A stretch of DNA of 64,000 nt, taken from contig NZ_JABMKW010000020.1 in the NCBI RefSeq assembly GCF_013204795.1, positions 1 to 64,000 on the forward strand. Reading direction: 5' to 3'. Position numbers and translations under genes: made by a program. Under the pieces are notes generated by a model that was not told where the DNA came from, searched no databases, and was given only the letters and a program-made list of their open reading frames with translations. Shown in pieces: positions 36,097 through 45,424 of this stretch; position 1 is the first letter of the stretch; the number at the start of each line of letters is the position of its first letter. Origin of the DNA: Pedobacter panaciterrae. GTDB taxonomy: Bacteria > Bacteroidota > Bacteroidia > Sphingobacteriales > Sphingobacteriaceae.

Positions 36097-36714
36097 ATGT
36101 ATATATCTAAGCAAAATCTGACAACAGATGAAAATGAAATCATTGAATTTATTACCCAATATAGCTTTGCTGCTATTGTAACCTCGAACAACGATCGTCC
36201 TAATGCGAGCCATTTACCTTTTGTAATAGAGAAAAGAGGAGATAAAACTATTTTGATAGGCCATTTTGCAAAAGCTAATCCGCAATGGAAAGAGTTATTG
36301 AATAATGAGGTGCTGGTGGTGTTTTCAGAGCCACATGCGTATATCTCGCCGAAGCTTTATGATAAAGAGTTAAATGTGCCTACCTGGAATTACATAGCGG
36401 TCCACGCTTATGGCAAAGCACGTATTCTAAGTGAAACCACCCATATGCTTGAAGTTATGGAAAAATCAATAAATGCTTTTGAAGCTGATTATATGACTCA
36501 ATGGAATAAGCTGCCTGAAGAGTATAAATTGAAAATGCTAAACGGAATTGTGGCTTTTGAAATTGAAGTTTCTTCGTTTGAGGCCAGTAAGAAATTAAGC
36601 CAAAATAAAACAAGTGCTGAGCAGCATAGAATTATTGAATCTTTGAGTAGAAGTGAGCATGATGTTGAAAGACAGATTGGGATATATATGAAGAAAGAAA
36701 TAAAAGATTTATAA
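36097..36714 (+). CDS. PaiB-like FMN-binding protein
   Basis: 205 residues. Characteristic segments are SFAAIVTSNNDRPNASHLPF, ILIGHFAKANPQWKEL, EVLVVFSEPHAYISPKLYDK and VPTWNYIAVHAYGKARI, all typical of the PaiB/FMN-binding split-barrel family. The family was first described as a negative regulator in Bacillus; direct DNA binding here is unproven. The start at ATG 36097 is preferred over 36064, because MYISK is the conserved opening and a TAAATTTG -7 box (36069-36076) covers the earlier codons. Confidence 0.87.
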   Translation: MYISKQNLTTDENEIIEFITQYSFAAIVTSNNDRPNASHLPFVIEKRGDKTILIGHFAKANPQWKELLNNEVLVVFSEPHAYISPKLYDKELNVPTWNYIAVHAYGKARILSETTHMLEVMEKSINAFEADYMTQWNKLPEEYKLKMLNGIVAFEIEVSSFEASKKLSQNKTSAEQHRIIESLSRSEHDVERQIGIYMKKEIKDL

Positions 36715-36760
36715 GTTTACTTATATCTTTTACCTATTGAATTTTAAAATATTTGTAGAA

Positions 36761-38719
36761 ATGCAAAAAACAAATAAGAATTGGATTTTACTTGTTTTTG
36801 GTATAATAATGAACAATTCTTTTGAGACAAACGCTCAACAGATACTACCAATCAACGAAAAATCATATACCGACAGTTTGCAATCCATTTTGCAATCGAA
36901 ACAATCTGATAGCATCAAAGCCAGAACCAGCTATTTATTATCGGATTATTGGCGATCAAAAGATACCGTTAAGAGTAAAGAATATTTAATAAAAGGGAAG
37001 GCAATGGGAAGTAAATATCCATTGGTTAAGGCGCTTTACCCATTTTATGAAGGTCAGTATTACTTTACACGTAATACTTCAAAAGCCGCTGAGGCTTTTA
37101 TGAATGCCGAGAAAGAATTAGCTGCTTTTAAAGATAAAGAAGTTTACAAGTTCAGATCTGCAGCATGGTATAATTATGCCATAATGAAGAAAACTGAAAA
37201 GGGCGATGCTTTTGTAATTGATATCGCAATTAACAAAGCAATACCCTTGTCTGAAAAAGCAGGTGATGCTGAAAAAACCGCCCACTATTATTCGCAATTG
37301 GGTACGCTATTAATGTATAATGGCCAGTTTGAAAAAGCTGAAATTTATAATAATAAAGCAATTAGCTTATTGGAAAGTAAATATCCAAATTCATCAATTT
37401 TACTGCACGCTTATTTAGCTGCAACCAGCAATTACTGTTATCAGGAGAAAAAAACTGAAGCAAAAAAAGTACTTGACAAGGCAGGTGAAATGTTGAAGGG
37501 ATACCCCAAATCCATTAACTATCCGAATTATTATTATAACGAAGCAATTTACCTAACCTTAACAAACCAGTTTGACAAGGCGCTGATGAGTCTTGACAAA
37601 GGTATACCGTTAGCAAAAGAATACAACCAGACTATGCTTTGGCAGATGCTTGTTTTCAGGAAATATGAGGTATTTGTTAGATTAAAAGAATTTAAGAAAG
37701 CTAAAGAGGTTTTATTAGGGCTATTGAGGGAAGGCCCGCTTGCGGCGGATGTAAACAGTAGAAAAGCTATTTACGATCAGTTGGCTAAAACCAACGCAAG
37801 CATGGGACTAATGGAAGAGGCTTATAAATGGTCTACTGCTTATAGCAAAACAAGTGACAGTCTGAATGATAGTAAACTAAAGGAAAATATTAATGCCCTG
37901 GAGGCTAAATTCAGAAATGCCGAAAATCAAAAGATGATTACTCAACTCGAAGCCGAAAATCAAAAGGCTGCGTTGTCGGCAAAAAACACCAGGCTTGCCA
38001 ATTGGTTACTTGGTGGTGCGGTTATATTCCTGATCGCGATTGCAATTTTTATTTTGTACTACTATAGAAATAAAGCAAAGCTAATATCAACCAACGCGAT
38101 GCTGGAAGGGGAGGAAAGAGAGCGAACAAGAGTAGCAAGGGATTTGCACGACGGCTTAGGAGGGATGCTTGCTGGTGTAAAAATTAACCTTTCCGGCTGG
38201 GCAGAGAATCAGGGCGCTAATATTAATAATGTTGAATTAGATCGAATCATTGGTCAACTTGACAACTCTGTGAAAGAACTAAGGCACATAGCCAGAAATA
38301 TGATGCCCGAAACGCTCTTAAAGTTCGGTTTGGAAACAGCGTTGAAAGATTTGTGTGAGTCGGTAATGACAAACGATATTAAAATCAGCTTCCAGGCTTT
38401 AAGTGTTAAAGAGAAGATCTCTACTAAAACGCAGCTCACTATATATAGAATAGTGCAGGAGTTACTATCTAATGCAATTCGCCACGCAAAGGCAAAAAAT
38501 ATTATAGTTCAATGTAGTCAGAATGAGGATTCTTTTTATATAACAATAGAAGATGACGGGACTGGCTTTGATCCGACAATTGCGGGCAGAACAAAAAGCA
38601 TGGGATTGCTGAATATCAGAAATAGGATAGCCTTGCTTAAAGGAAAAATGAATATAGAATCTATAATTGACGAGGGTACCGTAGTTAATGTGGAATTGAA
38701 TTCAAGTAGTATAAAATAA
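36761..38719 (+). CDS. TPR-containing sensor histidine kinase (NarL/DesK type)
   Basis: 652 residues. A signal peptide precedes an extracytoplasmic tetratricopeptide region (about 40-390, e.g. YSQLGTLLMYNGQFEKAEIYNN). A coiled coil and one membrane helix (WLLGGAVIFLIAIAIFILYY, about 412-431) follow. The dimerisation domain is HisKA_3 with ERERTRVARDLHDGLGG (phospho-His463), and the HATPase has IVQELLSNAIRHAKA and IEDDGTGFD. The partner is the NarL-type regulator encoded at 39341, beyond an inverted small gene. The TPR module is a frequent Bacteroidota sensor; its ligand is unknown. Confidence 0.92.
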   Translation: MQKTNKNWILLVFGIIMNNSFETNAQQILPINEKSYTDSLQSILQSKQSDSIKARTSYLLSDYWRSKDTVKSKEYLIKGKAMGSKYPLVKALYPFYEGQYYFTRNTSKAAEAFMNAEKELAAFKDKEVYKFRSAAWYNYAIMKKTEKGDAFVIDIAINKAIPLSEKAGDAEKTAHYYSQLGTLLMYNGQFEKAEIYNNKAISLLESKYPNSSILLHAYLAATSNYCYQEKKTEAKKVLDKAGEMLKGYPKSINYPNYYYNEAIYLTLTNQFDKALMSLDKGIPLAKEYNQTMLWQMLVFRKYEVFVRLKEFKKAKEVLLGLLREGPLAADVNSRKAIYDQLAKTNASMGLMEEAYKWSTAYSKTSDSLNDSKLKENINALEAKFRNAENQKMITQLEAENQKAALSAKNTRLANWLLGGAVIFLIAIAIFILYYYRNKAKLISTNAMLEGEERERTRVARDLHDGLGGMLAGVKINLSGWAENQGANINNVELDRIIGQLDNSVKELRHIARNMMPETLLKFGLETALKDLCESVMTNDIKISFQALSVKEKISTKTQLTIYRIVQELLSNAIRHAKAKNIIVQCSQNEDSFYITIEDDGTGFDPTIAGRTKSMGLLNIRNRIALLKGKMNIESIIDEGTVVNVELNSSSIK

Positions 38720-38722
38720 AAA

Positions 38723-38748
38723 ATCCATCGCATAATGTTGCGATGGAT
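38723..38748. terminator. Terminator between histidine kinase and lipoprotein genes
   Basis: A 10-bp perfect stem ATCCATCGCA/TGCGATGGAT with a 6-nt loop. On the minus strand it is followed by TTTTTATTTT, so it serves the lipoprotein gene well. Toward the plus strand the tail is weak. Confidence 0.7.
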
Positions 38749-38781
38749 ATACCGAGCGTTTTATTTAGAAATAGTTTTGGC

Positions 38782-39192
38782 TTAGATAAATGGAAAGGTT
38801 ACACTGCCGGAAATGATTTCATTTCCAGAAAACACCTCTGATTTAACCACTTTGTCATCCACCAATACTTCAACCTTAACCGTACCTGCAGCATAGGATG
38901 TTACTCCAACGTTAGCTCCATCCCCCATATTAACAGTTCTTTTGAATTTTTTTGTAAAAGGAATGGGTGAATCCGACAATACTGTATGACCGCCGGTTTC
39001 ATTAGTGTAAGAAATGTTTATTTTAGCCAATCCAGAAGTTGTTGTTACCCTGTACTCGATCGTTACTTCTTTGGGGTAACTGCTTGACTGATCAGGACCA
39101 TCCTTGTCTTTTCCGCATGATGCGAACATGACTACCGCTACTAGCATAGTCACAATTTTAAGCGTCGATTTTTTTAATGATAAAATTTTCAT
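38782..39192 (-). CDS. Small lipoprotein, MmpS-like beta-sandwich
   Basis: 136 residues with a lipoprotein signal ending MFASCGKDKDG. The mature domain shows the pattern VTIEYRVTTTSGLAKINISY, then TGGHTVLSDSPIPFTKKF, then VGVTSYAAGTVKVEVLVDD. This resembles the small beta-sandwich domain called MmpS/transport-accessory-like in other bacteria. That assignment is by texture and is tentative. It lies on the opposite strand between the kinase and regulator genes, so it may be an insertion into, or a target of, that system. Confidence 0.65.
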   Translation of the reverse strand: MKILSLKKSTLKIVTMLVAVVMFASCGKDKDGPDQSSSYPKEVTIEYRVTTTSGLAKINISYTNETGGHTVLSDSPIPFTKKFKRTVNMGDGANVGVTSYAAGTVKVEVLVDDKVVKSEVFSGNEIISGSVTFPFI

Positions 39193-39340
39193 AGGTATTA
39201 GATTTAAATTTTCTACCGCAAAAATATTTTATGTTTTCAAGGAAGACAATCCCGTTAAACATGGTTTTTCTTCTACTGGTTTTCTGGTATTTTTTTTGCT
39301 TATAAACTGAGTTCCGAAATGATATCTATTTTTAACCGAA

Positions 39341-39985
39341 ATGAATCGAAAAATCTCCCTTGCCATTGTTGATGATCACCCTATTGTTGTCCAAGGCCTC
39401 CAAATGATACTTACCAATAATAGTGATATCAATGTAACAGGCTGTTTTACATCAGGCAGCGATTTTATTGAGTTTTTAAAGAACAACGAAGTTGATATAG
39501 TATTACTGGACATCATGCTTCCCGACAGTAATGGGATGGATGTATGTAAAGAAATAAAAAGTGTATCTCCTAATACGTGTGTTTTGGCTTTGAGTAATCA
39601 CAGCGAACGAAGTATAGTAATGCAAATGCTCCAAAATGGAGCAAGCGGGTATTTACTGAAAAATGTTTCAGTGCAAGAATTGACTAATTGTATTTACGAA
39701 GCTCTTAATGGAGAAGTGGCCTTTAGCAAGGCTGTAAAAGAAATTCTAGCTCGTCCGTCTGCCAATGATCTGAAAGGAATACCCCAACTCACTAAAAGAG
39801 AAAAAGAAGTATTACAACTAATAGCCGAAGGAAAAACAACGGCATTAATGGCGAAACACCTTTTCGTGAGCCCGTTAACAATAGAGACCCACAGAAGAAA
39901 TCTGCTGCAAAAATTTGAAGTCAAGAATGTGGCTTCATTAATAAAAATTGCAGCAGATCATGGGCTTCTTAAGTCTATTGGTTAG
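39341..39985 (+). CDS. NarL/LuxR-family response regulator
   Basis: 214 residues. The receiver domain has LAIVDDHPIVVQGLQMIL with acidic pocket and phospho-acceptor D57 (DIVLLDIMLPD). The C-terminal LuxR-type HTH opens LTKREKEVLQLIAEGKTT and continues KHLFVSPLTIETHRRNLLQK. It is the likely partner of the TPR-kinase encoded 0.6 kb upstream. Its final codons overlap by 11 bp the end of the convergent GH172 gene. Confidence 0.92.
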   Translation: MNRKISLAIVDDHPIVVQGLQMILTNNSDINVTGCFTSGSDFIEFLKNNEVDIVLLDIMLPDSNGMDVCKEIKSVSPNTCVLALSNHSERSIVMQMLQNGASGYLLKNVSVQELTNCIYEALNGEVAFSKAVKEILARPSANDLKGIPQLTKREKEVLQLIAEGKTTALMAKHLFVSPLTIETHRRNLLQKFEVKNVASLIKIAADHGLLKSIG

Positions 39986-41885
39986 TTTTTTGATGAACTA
40001 ATATTAGTCTATGTATGTTGACAATAGATTTTTTATCATCACGCTTGAAATGTAAGGTTATCGCATTTTTAAAGTCATCCAGATCAATATCACAGAGATA
40101 GGAATTTGGAAAAGATTGGCGTTTCTCCGTATAAAAAGAAATTGGCTCACTTACCAATTTTTGCCTTTGCCATATGGTAATTTCAGCTCCGTCATCAGAT
40201 TTTTCCATATCAGCATACAATTTGTAATGACCTTTAGGCAGCTCACTAAGATCTATCTTTACTTGTCCGCTACCCGTAGCGTGTAAAATGTTTCCATCTA
40301 TTTTTACCGCGCCCCCAATAGTATATTGCATTAGTTGAGGATAAACCATAAGCGTGTCGGGTATGTACACCTTGGTTAGTTCCTCGGTTGGTAAAACAAG
40401 GTTACTGTTAATTGATTTGTCTGCATAATAGAATGCTACAGAAGTATAATCTCCAGGTTTATTGTTTTTTTCCGGACCATGTTCAATAGTGTGTTTTATT
40501 TCTTTTTCAAAAGGCATTTTGTCCGATATAAATAGCCTGTATCCTCCGGTTCTGGCGTATGGCAAAGAATAATCAAGAGAGCCATGAAGTGGTAGGCTCA
40601 TTTTTCTGTCCCAACGGTCAAGCAAAGCATACCATCCACCATTAAAATAATCTTCCGAGCCTGTTCCATGCATTCTCATCTCACCGTCTATAGTAGTTAC
40701 ATCATCACCCTCAAAGAATAATGTCATTCCCGGATTAAGCCCCTGAGCTTGAAGAATTGTCCCCACATAATGTCCCTTGCCTTTTCCCTCTAAGAATAAA
40801 TGAGGTGTTTCTGGTTTAGTATTTTTATCCGGATTCCAAAAGGCATAGAATTTACCTTCTTTTGAAGGTTCATATTTGGTGTCTTCCACGTAAACATCTG
40901 CCTCAATATTTATCGGGGTTGATGCTGTTCCAGGAGTACCCTGAAGTTGTAAAAGTTCTATTTTTGCCTTTTTAGTAAAGGGCATCGGGAAGTAGCAGTA
41001 ATTGGTATTGTCAGCCGAGCCCAGTAGCAGACTTTGCATAGACTCTTTGCCAAAGGCATAACCAAAGAAATCTGCCACAGGCATAAATATTGCCGGTTGT
41101 TCATCGTCCCAGCTCATCTTAATTAACACATTTTTATTTAGACCTCTAAAAGAATCGGCATGATGCAATTTTATACCAGTTATTCTTCCTCCTTCATTTA
41201 TATCTGCAATGGTAACTGATTTGGAGGGGGTTAATATACTTTCAGTATGGATCGGTTTGCTATTTAGCTTAGCCACTTTGTTCCAATCATCACCAAGCGT
41301 AGTTAATACAAGTTTTTCCTGTTCATTAAGTTCAGAACTAAAATTTCTAATCTGGTAATTCTTGGGATAGCTTCTATATTGAATTTGATAGAATTCCATC
41401 TTTTTACCTCCCGAAACGATTTTGCAGCCATTCTTGAATGAGATTGGAAAATAACAAAAATAGCCGCCAAGTTCATTGCCTGTTAATGGCGAAATAAAAG
41501 GAAATACTTTGCCTGAGAAAAGATCTGAAAAACGAATTGAAAAGTTAGGTTTTGCTGATCCTCCGAAATAAAAATCAAGCATATCATTATTCGGTGTTGG
41601 CGTCCAGATCCTATTGATTACCCCGTTTCCTTTAGCTTCAAATATCACTAATGAGCTATCCGCATTTTTGCGTATAAAAGAATATTTGCCGCTAAACCCA
41701 TCATCATTGTTTCCTGTGGTATCGTAAGAGGAGACCTGCTTTACTTTGGTATCCTTCCAATATTTAGGCAGGTCTTGTATCAAGCGTAATTTATTTAACT
41801 CAGTTGTTGTGTTTATTTGGTTGTTTTGGGCTATGGCATTAAGGGTTAAACCACTTACCAGTAAGCATAGATAGGCTCTTTTCAT
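39975..41885 (-). CDS. DUF2961/GH172 family protein
   Basis: 636 residues with a signal peptide ending LNAIAQN. The central beta-jelly-roll region carries the GH172 landmark MHGTGSEDYFNGGWY, preceded by LFFEGDDVTTIDGE. These contain two glutamates, about 19 residues apart, that probably correspond to the catalytic pair described for GH172 enzymes. That mapping is inference. Characterised GH172 members act on difructose anhydrides and on arabinofuranosyl/fructofuranosyl glycans. The C-terminal ~110 residues form an accessory beta-domain. Secretion and nearby fucosidase genes support glycan turnover. Confidence 0.87.
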   Translation of the reverse strand: MKRAYLCLLVSGLTLNAIAQNNQINTTTELNKLRLIQDLPKYWKDTKVKQVSSYDTTGNNDDGFSGKYSFIRKNADSSLVIFEAKGNGVINRIWTPTPNNDMLDFYFGGSAKPNFSIRFSDLFSGKVFPFISPLTGNELGGYFCYFPISFKNGCKIVSGGKKMEFYQIQYRSYPKNYQIRNFSSELNEQEKLVLTTLGDDWNKVAKLNSKPIHTESILTPSKSVTIADINEGGRITGIKLHHADSFRGLNKNVLIKMSWDDEQPAIFMPVADFFGYAFGKESMQSLLLGSADNTNYCYFPMPFTKKAKIELLQLQGTPGTASTPINIEADVYVEDTKYEPSKEGKFYAFWNPDKNTKPETPHLFLEGKGKGHYVGTILQAQGLNPGMTLFFEGDDVTTIDGEMRMHGTGSEDYFNGGWYALLDRWDRKMSLPLHGSLDYSLPYARTGGYRLFISDKMPFEKEIKHTIEHGPEKNNKPGDYTSVAFYYADKSINSNLVLPTEELTKVYIPDTLMVYPQLMQYTIGGAVKIDGNILHATGSGQVKIDLSELPKGHYKLYADMEKSDDGAEITIWQRQKLVSEPISFYTEKRQSFPNSYLCDIDLDDFKNAITLHFKRDDKKSIVNIHRLILVHQKTNQ

Positions 41886-41970
41886 CCGCTTAATTTAATT
41901 ATTTTCATCAATAATTTCTAAAAATTACATCAAGAGAACACTTAAATGTAGATACCAATGTTAATATTCT

Positions 41971-41978
41971 TATATTTG
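41971..41978 (+). promoter_or_regulatory. -7 promoter box (TATATTTG)
   Basis: An exact TAnnTTTG match 30 bp before ATG 42008 of the small hypothetical gene. This gives an expected leader of about 25 nt. Confidence 0.5.
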
Positions 41979-42007
41979 CTAATATTTGTAGTATTTCAAT
42001 TATTGTT

Positions 42008-42319
42008 ATGACCGTTACTGTACTTCCAATTATAGAACCAGAATCTATTCCTGCTGCGCCGCTTGCTAAAGTTATGAATGAAAGATTACGTCGTTTGGCT
42101 ACCGAGTTAAAAGAAATACACCTTATAGAATTGGAATCTGTTGAACCTCTGTTTGAAGATCTGGTAATCTATATAGGTTATAATAATAAATATGGAATCC
42201 GTTGGAAAATAGTAAACGACGTTCCCTTGAAGATAGAAACCATTGTGGCTGATCAATGCGCATTGCTAGGCTATATTAAATGGAAAACGGCAACACTTAA
42301 TAGTTTCCATGGAAGATAG
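42008..42319 (+). CDS. Hypothetical 103-residue protein
   Basis: A soluble, acidic-to-neutral protein with no signal peptide or transmembrane segment. Helix-like KVMNERLRRLATELKEI is followed by strand-like segments (LVIYIGYNNKYGIRWKIVN). I recognise no family. A good -7 box 30 bp upstream and typical codon use support a real gene. It is convergent with an AraC gene (7-bp gap) and divergent from the GH172 gene, so it may share regulation with this locus. Confidence 0.6.
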   Translation: MTVTVLPIIEPESIPAAPLAKVMNERLRRLATELKEIHLIELESVEPLFEDLVIYIGYNNKYGIRWKIVNDVPLKIETIVADQCALLGYIKWKTATLNSFHGR

Positions 42320-42325
42320 TATCCG

Positions 42326-43195
42326 CTAAGTTAACATATGGGTTTGACGATAAAGCTTTGGAGTCTTTCCCGTGATCATTTTAAAACTTTTGTGAAAAGA
42401 AGCAAAATTGTTAAAGCCCGACTCAAAGCATATCTGCTTAATATCCATTTTGTTTTCAAGAATTAACTTGCAGGAATAGCCAATTCTTATATCTACAAGG
42501 AATTTTGAAAAAGTCTTACCGGTTCGGGTTTTAAAATAACGGCAAAAGGAATTTGGAACTAAGTCTGCAACAGAAGCTATTTCTTCCAACTGAATTTTTT
42601 TCTTGAAATTATTTAGCGCAAAATTGTAAATGTTATTCATTCGTTCATTTTCAGATGCACTATAATCGTATTTAAAACCTATAGAAGAAAGCAGCGCAAT
42701 TTGAGGAAGGTTTGCTATTGCCATTAAACATTCAAGAAGCGTTATTATTTTAGTTATGCCATCGCTTTGATATATTTTCTCAATATATGCAGCTATTTCT
42801 AAGGCATTTTTTTCCTGTATGAGAATCCCTCTCTTGGCCTTTTCGAGAATGTTTTTAATGGGCTTGGTTTCAGGAAGATGTAGAAATCGTTCGCCAATAA
42901 AGGCATCGTAAAAATGAATTACCGTAGAATATGGTTCTTTTGATCCGGCATCGTCAAAATAAGGGGAGTCATATTTCCAGTAATGAGGTAAATCGCTTCC
43001 CACCAAAACAATATCTCCAGGCGCAAATCTCTTAATGTTATCACCCACAAACTGAGTGCCCGTGCCCTTATGAAAGCAGATCAATTCTATTTCAGTATGG
43101 TAATGCCATCTGTTATTGATATTTGGAATCATGTCTTTTCTTACACTAAAAGAATGATCTGCACTGTTCGGAATAGTTAGGTGTTGCGGTTTCAT
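42326..43195 (-). CDS. AraC-family regulator with cupin sensor
   Basis: 289 residues. The N-terminal cupin has WHYHTEIELICFHKGTGTQF (the HxHxE-type pocket) and APGDIVLVGSDLPHYW. The C-terminal double HTH has IQLEEIASVADLVPNSFCRYF and MDIKQICFESGFNNFASFHKSF, ending GKTPKLYR. It resembles the AraC regulators that sit beside carbohydrate genes in Bacteroidota, with a sugar or uronate ligand. It is divergent from a two-gene dehydrogenase operon. Two near-identical elements in the shared gap are candidate operators. Confidence 0.9.
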   Translation of the reverse strand: MKPQHLTIPNSADHSFSVRKDMIPNINNRWHYHTEIELICFHKGTGTQFVGDNIKRFAPGDIVLVGSDLPHYWKYDSPYFDDAGSKEPYSTVIHFYDAFIGERFLHLPETKPIKNILEKAKRGILIQEKNALEIAAYIEKIYQSDGITKIITLLECLMAIANLPQIALLSSIGFKYDYSASENERMNNIYNFALNNFKKKIQLEEIASVADLVPNSFCRYFKTRTGKTFSKFLVDIRIGYSCKLILENKMDIKQICFESGFNNFASFHKSFKMITGKTPKLYRQTHMLT

Positions 43196-43244
43196 CTCTT
43201 ACTATTATAGCCAAAATATACTTCAAAAAAATATTTTAATACTA

Positions 43245-43301
43245 TTTATGTTAAAATAACTTAATAAATGGATAAACACATCATATTTTATGTTTTAAAA
43301 C
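43245..43301. repeat. Direct repeat in divergent promoter region
   Basis: TTTATGTTAAAA (43245-43256) and TTTATGTTTTAAAA (43287-43300) share TTTATGTT plus A-tract, with starts 42 bp apart (four helical turns). The second also contains the palindrome GTTTTAAAAC. They are candidate half-sites for the adjacent AraC regulator. Confidence 0.4.
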
Positions 43302-43337
43302 ACGCTTCCTTTATATTATCAATTACAAAACTATTGG

Positions 43338-44381
43338 ATGTTATCTGTAAAAAAAGAACAAATCAAGAAAAATGGCGGAGAACTGCCACCAATAATTTTT
43401 GGTACAAGTAGTTTAGGGAATTTGTATCAGTCCCTAAGCTATGAAACCAAGCGGAATATAATAAAGGAATGTATTGAGCATTCTTTTGGAAAAGCTTTGT
43501 TCGATACGGCCGGTAAGTATGGAGCCGGTTTGGCGTTGGAAGTTTTGGGTAAGAGTTTGGCAGATTTACATGTTCACCCAGATGATGTAGTGATATGCAA
43601 TAAGCTGGGGTGGTATCAAACCGAATTGCTAACTCCAGAACCCACCTTTGAAAAAGACATTTGGTTTGACTTGAAAAATGATGCTGTTCAGCAAATTAGT
43701 TATGATGGTATTATGAAATGTTTTGATCAGGGAAATAGTTTGCTAGGTATTTATTCGGCAAAAATGGTTTCTGTTCATGATCCTGATGAGTATTTAGCTG
43801 CGGCAAAAGATGAGATAGAGGAGGAACAAAAGTATCAGGATATTCTTGAAGCATATAGGGCACTTGCCGAATTAAAAAGGCAGGAATTAGTAACTTCAAT
43901 TGGTATTGGAGCTAAGAACTGGAAGGTAATTGAGCGTGTTGTTGCTGATGTAGAGTTGGATTGGGTAATGATTGCCAATAGCTTAACAGTAAAGTCACAT
44001 CCAGAAGATTTAGTCAGATTTATTGCTAATTTAAAGGAGAAGAATATTGTAGTTATTAATTCGGCCGTATTTAATGGGGGATTCTTAATAGGGAGTGATT
44101 TTTACAATTATCAAAAAGTAAACAAACACACTGTAGAAGGTGAAGCACTTTACCAATGGAGAAGCAATTTTTTTGCCTTATGTAGTAAATTTAATGTTAA
44201 ACCTGCCGAGGTGTGTTTTGATTTTGGATTTAACATACCGGGGGTAAGCAGCATCGCCTTAAATACAACCCGTCCAGAGAAAATAAAAGAAAATATAATG
44301 ATGGTAAATAAGAAAATTCCGCAAGCTTTTTGGAAAGCTATGCAAGAGGAACAGTTGATATCGATACCTTTAAATAAATGA
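43338..44381 (+). CDS. Aldo/keto reductase, L-fucose/D-threo-aldose dehydrogenase-like
   Basis: 347 residues. The catalytic tetrad is seen as D56, Y61 (FDTAGKYG), K89 (VVICNKLGW) and the His in MVSVHDPDEY. The divergent sequence around LPPIIFGTSSLGNLYQSLS is typical of the D-threo-aldose 1-dehydrogenase/L-fucose dehydrogenase/pyridoxal 4-dehydrogenase branch. These oxidise the anomeric carbon of L-fucose-type sugars. The GH29 fucosidase gene 1 kb away supports that role, but the substrate is inferred. Its stop overlaps the next start (ATGA). Confidence 0.85.
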   Translation: MLSVKKEQIKKNGGELPPIIFGTSSLGNLYQSLSYETKRNIIKECIEHSFGKALFDTAGKYGAGLALEVLGKSLADLHVHPDDVVICNKLGWYQTELLTPEPTFEKDIWFDLKNDAVQQISYDGIMKCFDQGNSLLGIYSAKMVSVHDPDEYLAAAKDEIEEEQKYQDILEAYRALAELKRQELVTSIGIGAKNWKVIERVVADVELDWVMIANSLTVKSHPEDLVRFIANLKEKNIVVINSAVFNGGFLIGSDFYNYQKVNKHTVEGEALYQWRSNFFALCSKFNVKPAEVCFDFGFNIPGVSSIALNTTRPEKIKENIMMVNKKIPQAFWKAMQEEQLISIPLNK

Positions 44382-45391
44382 AAGCATTAGTTTGTAATAC
44401 ACCAGGAGAGTTTGAATATATAGATAAAGTATCACCAGAGCTTATAGAAGGCTATACTAAGTTGAGGATTAAAGCAATAGGTATTTGTGGTACAGATTAT
44501 CATGCTTATCAAGGTGTCCAGCCTTTTTTTAATTATCCTAGAATACTGGGGCACGAAATTGCAGCCGAAATTGCTGAAACTTCAGGGAAAAGTTTATTTA
44601 ACAAAGGAGATAAGGTTACAATAAGCCCATATTTTTATTGTGGTGAATGTATTGCCTGTCGCAACGGAAAGACCAATTGCTGTGAAACAATGAAGGTCTG
44701 CGGTGTGCATATAGATGGCGCAATGAGTGAATACATTCTTGTTCCTGATTATGCCTTGGTAGCAGGTGAAGGTTTGAGTGAAGATGAACTGGTATTGGTG
44801 GAGCCACTAGCCATTGGCGCTCATGGAATCAGAAGAGCAGGCGTTAAACCTGGGGAATTTGTTCTGGTTGTAGGTGCCGGGCCTATAGGTTTAGGAACTA
44901 TGGATTTTGCCAGGATAGCCGGAGCAGAGGTAATTGCTTTGGATACCAACATGCAGCGTTTGGAATTTTGCAGAGATAAGCTGGGAGTAAAGCATGTTAT
45001 AAATGCCGTGTCTGACGATGTTTTTGAACGATTAAAATCAATTACAAATGGTGATATGCCTACGGTTGTAATTGATTGTACAGGAAATTTGAAAGCTATA
45101 AATAATGCATTTCAGTATATGGCCCATGGCGCTCGTTTTGTTTTGATAGGCTTACAAAAACAGGAAATAAGTTTTAGTCACCCCGAATTTCATAAAAGGG
45201 AAGCAACACTATTAAGTAGCCGCAATGCACTGCCAGTTGATTTTGAGCATGTGATTTCGTGCATAAAAAATGGGCAGATAAAGCCATTAAATTATATCAC
45301 GCACAAACTGAAATTTGAAGAAGTGAAAGATAGGTTTTCAGACCTTATCGCTTTTGAAAACGGCTTGGTAAAAGCCGTGATCGTATTCTGA
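44378..45391 (+). CDS. Zinc-dependent alcohol/sugar dehydrogenase (MDR family)
   Basis: 337 residues. Catalytic zinc ligands lie in GICGTDYHAY and LGHEIAAE. The structural zinc cysteines are in CGECIACRNGKTNCC. The coenzyme-binding Rossmann motif is VVGAGPIGLGTMDFA, with an acidic residue at the end of strand 2 (ALDTN) favouring NAD+. It resembles sorbitol/L-threonine/galactitol dehydrogenase-like enzymes. Translationally coupled (ATGA overlap) to the aldo/keto reductase, it probably performs a later oxidation of the same sugar acid or alcohol pathway. Confidence 0.9.
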   Translation: MKALVCNTPGEFEYIDKVSPELIEGYTKLRIKAIGICGTDYHAYQGVQPFFNYPRILGHEIAAEIAETSGKSLFNKGDKVTISPYFYCGECIACRNGKTNCCETMKVCGVHIDGAMSEYILVPDYALVAGEGLSEDELVLVEPLAIGAHGIRRAGVKPGEFVLVVGAGPIGLGTMDFARIAGAEVIALDTNMQRLEFCRDKLGVKHVINAVSDDVFERLKSITNGDMPTVVIDCTGNLKAINNAFQYMAHGARFVLIGLQKQEISFSHPEFHKREATLLSSRNALPVDFEHVISCIKNGQIKPLNYITHKLKFEEVKDRFSDLIAFENGLVKAVIVF

Positions 45392-45424
45392 CAGCAGGAT
45401 ACGGAAAACCTATCTGGGAAATGC

